Positions 34,763 through 42,674 of a stretch of 64,000 bases of DNA are shown in pieces; the stretch's first letter is position 1, and each line of letters starts with the position of its first letter. Under the pieces are notes generated by a model. It had not been told where the DNA came from, did no database searches, and was given only the letters and a program-made list of their open reading frames with translations. This DNA is from Paenibacillus beijingensis (lineage in GTDB: Bacteria > Bacillota > Bacilli > Paenibacillales > Paenibacillaceae). A program made the translations under genes and the position numbers. The stretch covers positions 1,078,501-1,142,500 of the forward strand of contig NZ_CP011058.1 in the NCBI RefSeq assembly GCF_000961095.1. Reading direction: 5' to 3'.

Positions 34763-36682
34763 TTATTTTCCGTTCTCCGGGTCAGCCGGGAAACGGATGA
34801 CGGCTTCCGTTCCGACGCCGGGTTCACTGGAGTAGGTCAGCGTCCCGCGCATCGCTTCGATAATGCGGAATGTGACCATCAGACCCAGTCCGGTGCCTCT
34901 CGTCTTATTGGAATAATACGGCTCGCCGAGCTTCTTCAGCGCTTCCGGCTTTATGCCTTCCCCGTTATCCATAATCCGGATTACGACCGCATCCCCTTCT
35001 CCGTACGCTAAGATATGAACCTGTCCGTGCTCTTTAATCGCTTCAATGCTGTTTTTGACGATATTGATGATCGCCTGCCTGAACTTGGATGAGTCGCCCC
35101 TTATGTAAAGATCGTCGGGAATTTCAAGTATAATCTTCCCCCCGCTCAAATTGGCCAGCGGATTCAGAATCCCTTGAATGCGGCGCAGCTCGTCCGAAAG
35201 GTGCAGCCTCTTCACCGAGTCCAATTCCGGCTTGGCGAACGTCAGGAAATCGGTAATAATGTTGGACGCGCGGTCCAGCTCTTCGATCGCCAGATTCATG
35301 TAAGCCATTTCCTTTTCCGACGCCTTCTGCCCGAGAAGCTGCAGAAATCCCCGCGTCACCTGAAGCGGATTGCGCACCTCATGTGCGACCGAGGCCGCAA
35401 GCCCGCTGACGATTTCCATTTTGTCGGAGCGCTGCAGCTCATTGTTGAATTGCTCCAGCTCCTTGGAATATTTGACGACCTGCTCGTGATGCTCGGCGAT
35501 CTGCTTGCCAAGAATGGCTACGAGACTGACGACAAACGCCACAATGCCCCATTTCCAAATGACAAAGCGGTGCGTAAAGTTCGATGTGTAAAATAAAATC
35601 AAATCGGTTGTAACCGCGCATCCCAACAGGCCGAACCCGATGAACAGCATCATGGCGTTCCGGTTTCCTTTGAACATATAACCCGCCGCTGTTGCAATCA
35701 GCAATGCAAATTCCAACAGGATGAATATGCCCATTATTTTTACACTGAATAAATAGTAAAGCGAGTCATAGCGCCCTTCCGTAATCTCATTCCATATACT
35801 GAATACGAAGCAAAAGGCGGAATAAGTGCTCTGGATATATAACCATTTACGAACGATTCCGTACTTGCCCGGACCGATCACCGTTAAGAAAAAGTAGGTC
35901 ATGGCGGGCAGAAAAACAAACAGCGACCGGTCGAGCAAACCGGCAAATAATTGACCGTAATGATCGTAAAGCGAATAAACGGCGGTCGAATAGGTGATCA
36001 GCAGCAGACCGAGCGTCAAAATAATCATACAAAGCGGCACCCAACTCGATAAATGGGAGTCCCGCGTAAAAAAGGTGCATACGAGCATGATCGCGGCAAC
36101 AAAAACGAGCGCGCAGCCAATCAAAAAATCAGTAATATCAATCGTTGTATATGTACGCTGCAGCTGAGAAAAATCCCCGATCTCCACCTTGCTTTGAATG
36201 CCGAGTCGTCCATTGGACGAGTAAACATATACAAGCAGCGATTTGCCGGAATCGGCCTGGTCCAGGGGAATCAGCAGTTTATTCGCATCGATATTATAGT
36301 CCCTTGTATGATCGTAAACAGGAACGCCCTCCAAGTAAATATGGATACTGCGGGCGTAAACGTTTTGAATAAACAGAGCGGACTTGCCATCATTCAGATC
36401 CGGCAATTTCAGGCGGATCCAAGCGGCTTCGAGAGATTCCGGGTTTGCAGAATCTTCATTGCCCATTGGATGATCGGCGTCCGCTTGAAGCCAGCCTTGT
36501 TCCTGACCGGTAGGCAGCGGCGGGGGCGAGGCCGAAGCGGCTTCCATAACCGGCAGCACCTGCCACTGATCGATGGCAGAAATGCCGCTCGAATTGCTTG
36601 CGCCGATTTGACTGATGACATAACCAAAAAATAAACAAAAAAGCAGCAGTAGCGTTGTAATCGATCTCGCTGTAAGTTTCAT
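34763..36682 (-). CDS. Sensor histidine kinase with 7TMR-DISM-type sensor
   Basis: 639 residues from the ATG at 36682 (GGGGTG six bases upstream). Signal/TM at residues 8-28, extracellular DISMED2-like jelly roll (about 40-190, with AAWIRLKLPDLNDG and KSLLVYVYSSNGRLG), seven TM segments (about 195-400), then HisKA with phospho-acceptor His434 in VAHEVRNPLQV and an HATPase_c domain with N box NIVKNSIEAI and G boxes DNGEG and GTGLGLMV. No response regulator is adjacent, so it is an orphan kinase. It converges on the isoprenoid-enzyme/NHLP pair, which raises the question of a peptide-sensing role, but that link rests on position only. Confidence 0.9.
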   Translation of the reverse strand: MKLTARSITTLLLLFCLFFGYVISQIGASNSSGISAIDQWQVLPVMEAASASPPPLPTGQEQGWLQADADHPMGNEDSANPESLEAAWIRLKLPDLNDGKSALFIQNVYARSIHIYLEGVPVYDHTRDYNIDANKLLIPLDQADSGKSLLVYVYSSNGRLGIQSKVEIGDFSQLQRTYTTIDITDFLIGCALVFVAAIMLVCTFFTRDSHLSSWVPLCMIILTLGLLLITYSTAVYSLYDHYGQLFAGLLDRSLFVFLPAMTYFFLTVIGPGKYGIVRKWLYIQSTYSAFCFVFSIWNEITEGRYDSLYYLFSVKIMGIFILLEFALLIATAAGYMFKGNRNAMMLFIGFGLLGCAVTTDLILFYTSNFTHRFVIWKWGIVAFVVSLVAILGKQIAEHHEQVVKYSKELEQFNNELQRSDKMEIVSGLAASVAHEVRNPLQVTRGFLQLLGQKASEKEMAYMNLAIEELDRASNIITDFLTFAKPELDSVKRLHLSDELRRIQGILNPLANLSGGKIILEIPDDLYIRGDSSKFRQAIINIVKNSIEAIKEHGQVHILAYGEGDAVVIRIMDNGEGIKPEALKKLGEPYYSNKTRGTGLGLMVTFRIIEAMRGTLTYSSEPGVGTEAVIRFPADPENGK

Positions 36683-36917
36683 GACAAACACCCCGAACGG
36701 AATTACTCACCACCTTGCTGCATCCACCCTTTCCTTATCATTCGACAATATTCGATAACTCGAACATTGTTAATTGTTGAAGGGATTAATAACGTATGCC
36801 ATAAATCCTTCGCAGAAAGAAAAACGGTGAGGATTGAAAAGCGGACAATGGAGGTATACAAGTAGAGTAACATAACCGCGCCATACGCGGTAGCTATTAA
36901 ATAACGAGGTGATTGAA

Positions 36918-37145
36918 ATGACGGAGCCGAGCAAGAAATCGCTGAAGAAAGAACCGCTGGCCGACCGGGACAATCCCGAACAATTTCCGACAGAAAACGA
37001 AAGTCTGCACGACCGCTTTAAGTCCGAGCAGACCGTCGATCCGATACCCGTAGAAGATTTAACCCTTCAGCAGGAAGATGAAAAAAATAAGACTGAGACG
37101 AAGCATACTTCTTCCAGCGAACGAAAATATCATACCGGATGTTAG
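36918..37145 (+). CDS. Small acidic, probably disordered protein of unknown function
   Basis: 75 residues from the ATG at 36918, with GAGGTGA five bases upstream. Highly charged (Glu, Lys, Asp, Ser, Thr) with no hydrophobic core, ending in Gly-Cys. A possible promoter lies upstream (TTGAAA, 17 bp, TACAAG). No family recognised. The good ribosome site and small size suggest a real small gene, perhaps stress or sporulation related (guess). Followed by a GC-rich stretch (37146-37330) with the hairpin CCGCGCG/CGCGCGG. Confidence 0.55.
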   Translation: MTEPSKKSLKKEPLADRDNPEQFPTENESLHDRFKSEQTVDPIPVEDLTLQQEDEKNKTETKHTSSSERKYHTGC

Positions 37146-37334
37146 CAGCGGCCGCGCGTCTTTAGCGCGCGGTGGAGCGATACGTGTTCGTGGTCAACAC
37201 AAACTGCTGACCATGCCATTGGAGCGCCGCGGGTCCATCATGCGACGTCGAACCGCGCGATGGGGCTCGCGCGGTGCGCGAACGCCGGAGCGGCTCGCGC
37301 GCGAACGGATATCAACCCGGCATTTCCTTTACGA

Positions 37335-38327
37335 TCAGAACGGGAACGACATTTGATCGGCAACCGGCTGAACGACATAGTTTTCCCCCGGATGCAGCTT
37401 TGCGGCCGTTCCGCGGCCTTCTCCGGCAGAGCCGGAGCCGTACCTTCCGCTTAGATCAAACTTTCCGTCCGAATGATCGTTTGTGATTCGCAATCCGTAA
37501 CTATCCCGAGGTGCGGCCGGCTCTCGGCCGGAAAAACCATATTTGTCCAGCAGGCCGGCCGTCAGCCTGTTTATTCGCTCCTTGTACTCCTGATCCGCAT
37601 AAGCATGCCGGTACAGCTTGCCGTATGAGCGGAGCAAATGCGGAAAATGCTCGCCAAGGATTCCGTAATACCACTGTTTCACATCCGGCGACAAGCGCAG
37701 CAGAGAGGCCATCGCGAATGAAGCACCGTATTCCTTCGCCGCCCGCAGCAAGGAGTCAAGCTGCTCCGGCGAATCCGTTAAATAAGGCAAAATAGGCGCG
37801 GCGAACATGCCGACCGGTATGCCTGCCCCAGCCAGAGCGGTGATCGTCTCCAGCCTTCCGGTCGGCAGCGGGGCTCCAGGCTCCAGCTTGCGCAGCAGTC
37901 CGGCATCGAGCGTACCGAGACTGACGTTGACCGAAGCGACATTCATCTGGCGCAGCAGATCGATGTCTCTGACGATGAGCGGGGAACGGGTTGTAATGGA
38001 TACCGGAACCCGGTATCGGGCCAGCACCTTCAAGCATTCCCGCGTAAGCCGAGCCTTCCCTTCAACCGGTTGATACGGATCAGTTGCCGTACCGATTGCA
38101 ATCTGGCCGAGATGGCGCCCCAGCGCGTCCAGATCGAAGTTGAACTTGACCGTGAGCCGGTGAAGCTGCGTTTCCAGCGCTTCGGCCGCGTTTATTTTCA
38201 GCGAGATGTGATCTTGAAATTCGTCTCCGGCTCCCTTTCCGGTAAAGGACTGAAAGCCGCGCGCATAACAGAAGCTGCATCCGTGCGCGCATCCTCGGTA
38301 TGGGTTAATGGACCAATTGAACGGCAT
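37335..38327 (-). CDS. SPL-like radical SAM protein, probable 5-prime frameshift
   Basis: Radical SAM enzyme related to spore photoproduct lyase-like proteins, 330 residues from the ATG at 38327. The [4Fe-4S] motif is CAHGCSFC (about residues 13-20) within SINPYRGCAHGCSFCYAR, followed by a TIM-barrel core (GTATDPYQPVEGK, STL-like SITTRSPL, SVNVSLGTLD). The natural start appears to be ATG 38389 with GAGGGGTGAT ahead: it encodes MAKTYEQVTTK, and one missing base in the AAA at 38357-38359 shifts the frame away from TTLNPVKEERMPFNW. The internal ATG 38327 has AAGGA upstream and may still give a near-complete protein. The nucleic-acid or protein substrate is unknown. Confidence 0.82.
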   Translation of the reverse strand: MPFNWSINPYRGCAHGCSFCYARGFQSFTGKGAGDEFQDHISLKINAAEALETQLHRLTVKFNFDLDALGRHLGQIAIGTATDPYQPVEGKARLTRECLKVLARYRVPVSITTRSPLIVRDIDLLRQMNVASVNVSLGTLDAGLLRKLEPGAPLPTGRLETITALAGAGIPVGMFAAPILPYLTDSPEQLDSLLRAAKEYGASFAMASLLRLSPDVKQWYYGILGEHFPHLLRSYGKLYRHAYADQEYKERINRLTAGLLDKYGFSGREPAAPRDSYGLRITNDHSDGKFDLSGRYGSGSAGEGRGTAAKLHPGENYVVQPVADQMSFPF

Positions 38328-38590
38328 CCGCTCTTCCTTGACGGGATTGAGCGTCGTTTCGTCGTTACTTGTTCATACGTTTTCGCCATAGAAGTATCAC
38401 CCCTCGAACTAGAACGTATGTTCCCTTTTTGATTAGTCTATCGATTATTCATCGGATTGTCAACTCGAATACCCAGGGAATTTTTGGGGATATAAGTGAT
38501 GGCTAACAAGAAAGGCAGCATGAATCCTCGAGGGCAGAGCAACGACGCTTCGCACGGTCGTACGTTTTATTGCGCAATGTCCCCGCGCAG

Positions 38591-38629
38591 CAAAAAAACT
38601 CTTCCGGCTTCAAACCGAAAGAGTTTTTT
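38591..38629. terminator. Terminator after ureohydrolase gene
   Basis: AAAAAACTCTT-CGG stem, loop, CCG-AAGAGTTTTTTT. It lies about 18 bp beyond the minus-strand stop at 38647; A and T runs flank both arms. Confidence 0.85.
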
Positions 38630-38646
38630 TACCTGACTTCACATCA

Positions 38647-39615
38647 TCAGCCGTTATTCAACTTTTCTCTGCGCTTTAAAATATGGCCCATGAAACTCAA
38701 GATCGTCATAGCGGTGACTCTCGACGTCACACCTGCCGGATCGTATTGGGGAGCGACTTCCACGAAGTCGAAGGCGACAATTTCGCCCTTCTTGGATAAA
38801 GCCTCCAAATACCCGTTCAATTCGTCAAAAGTCAGCCCGCCGGGCATCGGCGATCCGGTCCCCGGCGCTACCGAAATGTCGAGCGAATCGATATCGATTG
38901 TGACGTAATAGCGCTCGGAAGAAGGAATTTTGTCGATGACTCCGTCTACGCCCAATTGCTTGGCTTCTTTCGCGGTAATTAATACACTTCCATATTCCCT
39001 CGCGTCGTCAAAATCCGATTTCCGGCTGCTGCCGAGCCCTCTTAGCCCGACCTGAGCCATCCCTTGGATATGATCCATCTCCGACATCCGGCGCAGCGGG
39101 CTCCCGTTGCCGAATCGCTGCCCGCCGGGCGCATCCGACCAATCCAGGTGCGCGTCGAATTGAACGACCGTTACCGGTCCGAAAGAATCCAAAGCTCTCG
39201 CTACCGGAATCGAGATGGAGTGATCGCCGCCGATGACGACCGGAGTCGCTCCTCGTTCCACAATTTTGCGGACGGCCCATTCAATATGTTCAAACGAAGT
39301 TTGAATATCGCCGTTCACGATATCCGCATCGCCGCAATCGACGATTTTCCATGGAGCGGCAAGAAAAACTTCATCCCGTTCCGGATCATAAAATCCGGCG
39401 TCACCCCGCCCGTATTGCGTTGACGCTTCCCGGACCCGTCTTGGACCCAATCGGGTTCCCGACAAAAAGCCTACGCCCAAATCATAAGGAACCCCCAATA
39501 CGGCCATATCCGCTTGCAGCTCGTTCAAATTGGTGCAAATCGGATATTTGCCGAATGAACAAATTCCGGTGATCGGGTGGTTTACTTTATCCATATTTAT
39601 CATTTCGGAGATCAT
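38647..39615 (-). CDS. Arginase/agmatinase family ureohydrolase
   Basis: Mn2+-dependent ureohydrolase fold, 322 residues. Family motifs are complete: VVIGGDHSISIP, VQFDAHLDWSD and TIDIDSLDISVAPGTGSPMPGG, giving the His and Asp ligands of the binuclear metal site. The family splits guanidino groups to urea (arginine, agmatine, guanidinobutyrate, guanidinopropionate) or hydrolyses formimino groups. Exact start unclear (39615, 39603 or 39594). Last gene of a minus-strand run with an amidohydrolase, an N-carbamoyl hydrolase, a sarcosine-oxidase-like enzyme and an amino acid importer, pointing to use of a guanidino or ureido compound. Confidence 0.88.
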   Translation of the reverse strand: MISEMINMDKVNHPITGICSFGKYPICTNLNELQADMAVLGVPYDLGVGFLSGTRLGPRRVREASTQYGRGDAGFYDPERDEVFLAAPWKIVDCGDADIVNGDIQTSFEHIEWAVRKIVERGATPVVIGGDHSISIPVARALDSFGPVTVVQFDAHLDWSDAPGGQRFGNGSPLRRMSEMDHIQGMAQVGLRGLGSSRKSDFDDAREYGSVLITAKEAKQLGVDGVIDKIPSSERYYVTIDIDSLDISVAPGTGSPMPGGLTFDELNGYLEALSKKGEIVAFDFVEVAPQYDPAGVTSRVTAMTILSFMGHILKRREKLNNG

Positions 39616-39635
39616 TCCTTACATCATTTTTTCCG

Positions 39636-40958
39636 TTATGATTGGCGGGACCATTGTTCGAACAACCGGTCCACCCGATCCACAATCTTTTGCTCGGAAA
39701 CGGTCGCAATCCGTCCCTCTTCGACAACGACCCGGCCGGCCACGACAACATGCGAAATGGCATTCGGCTGCATGGCGTAGACCATATTGGCGAACAGCTC
39801 GTTCTTGGGCGAAAGCGACAAATCGTTTATATCAAGCGCGATAAAATCGGCATAGGCGCCCGCTTCGATCGTTCCGACCGGCATGCGCAAAATGTCGCCG
39901 GCCCGTTTCGTTCCCATGTCGTACACCTGTTTCGCCGTAATGCAGGTGCCGTCCAAACGCGCTACTTTCTGCAGCAGCGAGCACATCCGCATTTCCTCGA
40001 ATACGCTGATCCGGTTATTGCTGCAGCCGCCGTCCGAGCCGAGCGCAATCTTCACTCCCGATTTCAGCAAGTCCGGAATGCGGGTGATGCCGTCAGCAAG
40101 AATCATATTGCTCGATGGACAGTAAGCAAGCGAGCAGCCGCGTTGTCCGAGCAGCTGAATCTCGGAATCCTCCAGCCACACCAGATGGATCGCAATCATT
40201 CGTTCGTCGAGCACGCCGAGCGAATCCAAATAATGGACCGGGCGCAAGCCGTAATCGCGCAGCGTCTCTTCCACCTCGAACATCTCTTCCGCTACGTGAA
40301 TATGAAATGGCGTGTCCAGCTCAAGCGCCAAACGGTGCCCGGCCTTGATCATCTCCGGCGAAGCCGCATGCGGACTGTGAGGCGCCGGGTGAACCTCGAC
40401 CATGGAGCTGCCCTGGTATTTGACCGCCAGCTTGCGGGTACGCGAGACGGCTTCATCGACCGTTTCCCGGTAAGCAACCGGAGCTCCGGACCAGTCGTAC
40501 ATCGTGCTGGCGAAGACGAGCCGGATTCCCAAATCGTTCGCCGCACGGATGACAGCCTCATCGTGCGCCGTTCCGCCGTTATGCACATAGAAAAAGTCGC
40601 TGACCGTCGTCACCCCGTACCGGAGCATCTCTCCGAACGCCAGCAGCGCCCCGGTATAGATGGCCTCTTCATCCAGCAGCGGCGTATACCGGTAAAGCGC
40701 CTGATCGCGCCATTCCAGGAAAGGCTTGTCAATGGCGATGCCCCGCAACAGGCTTTGAAAAGAATGATTGTGAGCATTTACAGTCCCCGGTACGATCGCC
40801 TTGCCTGGCCAATGGACGGTCTCGGCTTCGGGATAGCGAGACATCAGCTCGTCCTGAGGCCCGATCTCCTTGATCCGGCCGTCTTGAACAACAATGGCCT
40901 GCTTCGGTTCGAATGTATCCTTCACATAGACGTAATCCGCTGCAAATAAACGGTCCAT
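39636..40958 (-). CDS. Amidohydrolase / deaminase, TRZ-ATZ family
   Basis: Metal-dependent hydrolase of the guanine/8-oxoguanine/creatinine deaminase group, 440 residues from the ATG at 40958, preceded by the strong site AAGGAGG. Metal ligands: HNH in VNAHNHSFQSLLRG (about residues 65-67), HIHVAEE, HLVWLED and Asp in LGSDGGCSNN. The family deaminates ring N-C-N systems or removes chlorine or amines from triazines. The leader carries the hairpin element 40970-41013. It is 20 bp from the ureohydrolase gene. Confidence 0.88.
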   Translation of the reverse strand: MDRLFAADYVYVKDTFEPKQAIVVQDGRIKEIGPQDELMSRYPEAETVHWPGKAIVPGTVNAHNHSFQSLLRGIAIDKPFLEWRDQALYRYTPLLDEEAIYTGALLAFGEMLRYGVTTVSDFFYVHNGGTAHDEAVIRAANDLGIRLVFASTMYDWSGAPVAYRETVDEAVSRTRKLAVKYQGSSMVEVHPAPHSPHAASPEMIKAGHRLALELDTPFHIHVAEEMFEVEETLRDYGLRPVHYLDSLGVLDERMIAIHLVWLEDSEIQLLGQRGCSLAYCPSSNMILADGITRIPDLLKSGVKIALGSDGGCSNNRISVFEEMRMCSLLQKVARLDGTCITAKQVYDMGTKRAGDILRMPVGTIEAGAYADFIALDINDLSLSPKNELFANMVYAMQPNAISHVVVAGRVVVEEGRIATVSEQKIVDRVDRLFEQWSRQS

Positions 40959-40969
40959 ATTTAACCTCC

Positions 40970-41013
40970 TTAAGGTTTTGACGTAAGTCAAAACCACTTC
41001 GTAAGCATTGGCT
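40970..41013 (-). promoter_or_regulatory. Leader hairpin element, copy 2
   Basis: On the minus strand AGCCAATGCTTACGAAGT is followed by the stem-loop GGTTTTGAC-TTAC-GTCAAAACC and then CTTAAGGAGG, the ribosome site of the ATG at 40958. The flank is nearly identical to copy 1 (9405-9445), but the stem is spelled differently while still pairing perfectly. Confidence 0.6.
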
Positions 41014-41128
41014 GATTCGTTCTATTGCTGGCCGTGCGTGCTCCGGCTAGTTATGCCTAGCTTGGCTAGGCGCGCAACGGAACTCACAGCACTTATTTTG
41101 CATGTATGAGCCCATTTGGAAATCTAAC

Positions 41129-41210
41129 GGAACTCACAGCTCTTAATCGAGTTAAAATGGGTTATGTTCCGACAGAAAAACCGAAATAAGGTCCGATACT
41201 TCCGTTAGAT
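41129..41210. repeat. Inverted-end element CTAACGGAA...TTCCGTTAG
   Basis: CTAACGGAACTCACAGCTCT at the left and CTTCCGTTAG at the right form short inverted ends of an 80-bp segment. A partial relative (CGCAACGGAACTCACAGCAC) lies just before it at about 41070. No coding signal; origin unknown. Confidence 0.55.
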
Positions 41211-41258
41211 GTTCAAATCGAACAAAATGAGCGGAATAACGTCAATTGCATCCGTTAG

Positions 41259-41338
41259 CATCCTAGAACAACCCGTACCATCCTAGAACAACCCGTACCA
41301 TCCTAGAACAAGCCGTATCATCCTAGAATAAGCCGTAA
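41259..41338. repeat. 20-bp tandem repeat, four copies
   Basis: CATCCTAGAACAACCCGTAC repeated at 41259, 41279, 41299 and 41319 with exact 20-bp period; the last two copies have changes. It lies in the 407-bp gap between the M20 hydrolase stop and the amidohydrolase start on the minus strand. Confidence 0.92.
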
Positions 41339-41365
41339 TGGTAACAGTTTTTCAGGATCGTTCTG

Positions 41366-42640
41366 CTAGTCCAGCATTCGATCCAGCATTTCATCCAGCG
41401 AAACGATCGCGTTCAGCAGGACGTTCGCCGCTTTCTCGATGTCCTCGATCCGGCTTTCTTCCTCCGGACAGTGGCTTTTGCCGTCGATGCTCGGAACGAA
41501 CAGCATTCCGGCCCGCGTCAAGGAAGACATGTGCGTCGCATCATGTCCTGCCATACTTCCCAGATGAAACGATTCATACCCCAAAGCGCGGGCCTTCTCC
41601 GTGCATAGATCGACAATGTCCGGATCCATCGATTCAGGCGCTTGATCCAGCACGACCCGGCGCTCCACCCTGCAATTACGCATCTGTTCAATCGCTTCCA
41701 ATCGGCCCTGCCACGCATCGATCACCTGCCGGATTTCACCCTGGCTTTTTCCTCTCGCTTCCAGATGAAAAACGACCTTCTCCGGAATGATGTTGGCTGC
41801 GTTCGGGTAATTGGCGATTTTGCCGACGGTTCCCACCACTTCATCGGACGGATGATCGCGGCAAACGGACTCGAAAGCGAGCATCATTTCCGAAGCGGCC
41901 ATCAGCGCGTCCTGCCGGTCATTCATCAGCGTCGTTCCCGCATGATTGGCTTGACCGTAAACAGTGACTTCCTCCCGGTAAATGCCCGTAATCGCCGTCA
42001 CGATTCCGACCGGAATATCCCGCTTAAGCAGCCGTTTGCCCTGCTCGATGTGAACTTCCAGGAACGCGGCCAGCTCATGCGGCTGGCGCCGGGCTTGCTC
42101 CAATCGCTCAGGGTCTCCGCCCGCTTCCCGCAGTGCCACATCAAGCGGCCGCCCCTTATCGTCGCGTACGCCTTCGATCTGTTCCCGCTTCAATCTTCCT
42201 GCCACGCTCCGGCTGCCAAACGTCGATAAGCCGAACGGATTCGGTTCCTCCGCGCTGAACGAAACGAGCTCAAGCGGATGGCGGGTGCGGACGCCCTGTT
42301 CATCCAGCACGCGCATCACTTCCAAAGCGATGAGAACGCCAAGCGCTCCGTCGTACAGCCCGCCGTTCGGAACGGTATCGATATGGGATCCGAATGCGAT
42401 GACGGGCAAAGCCGGATCAGCGCCTTCACGCCTTGCCCAAATATTGGCCGCAGCATCTACGCGCACGTCCAACCCTAACTCCCGGAGCTGGTTCTTCAGC
42501 CAATCGCGCGCCGCCAGCTCCGCCGGCGTAAACGTCGTGCGGTCCAGCCCGCCCCGCTCGTTGCGTCCGAACTCCCCGAGCTCCCGCAGTTGCTTTTGCA
42601 AACGTCCGGGTTCTATATGCAAATCATGTAATACTTTCAT
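41366..42640 (-). CDS. Zn-dependent N-carbamoyl amino acid / ureido hydrolase (M20 family)
   Basis: 424 residues from the ATG at 42640 (GAAGGGG upstream; the longer frame to 42670 adds unlikely residues). M20/allantoate-amidohydrolase motifs: FGSHIDTVPNGGLYDGALGV (first His and bridging Asp), SFSAEEPNPFG (Glu pair), HIEQGKRLL, GQANHAGTTLMNDRQDAL (dimer-domain substrate His) and HDATHMSSL. The family hydrolyses N-carbamoyl-L-amino acids, ureidopropionate, allantoate or N-carbamoylsarcosine-like ureido compounds, releasing CO2 and ammonia. It lies 34 bp after the sarcosine-oxidase-like gene. Confidence 0.9.
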   Translation of the reverse strand: MKVLHDLHIEPGRLQKQLRELGEFGRNERGGLDRTTFTPAELAARDWLKNQLRELGLDVRVDAAANIWARREGADPALPVIAFGSHIDTVPNGGLYDGALGVLIALEVMRVLDEQGVRTRHPLELVSFSAEEPNPFGLSTFGSRSVAGRLKREQIEGVRDDKGRPLDVALREAGGDPERLEQARRQPHELAAFLEVHIEQGKRLLKRDIPVGIVTAITGIYREEVTVYGQANHAGTTLMNDRQDALMAASEMMLAFESVCRDHPSDEVVGTVGKIANYPNAANIIPEKVVFHLEARGKSQGEIRQVIDAWQGRLEAIEQMRNCRVERRVVLDQAPESMDPDIVDLCTEKARALGYESFHLGSMAGHDATHMSSLTRAGMLFVPSIDGKSHCPEEESRIEDIEKAANVLLNAIVSLDEMLDRMLD

Positions 42641-42674
42641 ACGAAACGTACCCCTTCCTAGAGCAGCCAATCGT

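Noticed and set aside
36770..36973. 67-residue minus-strand hydrophobic frame
   Set aside because: Antisense to the small acidic gene at 36918 and lacks a ribosome site.
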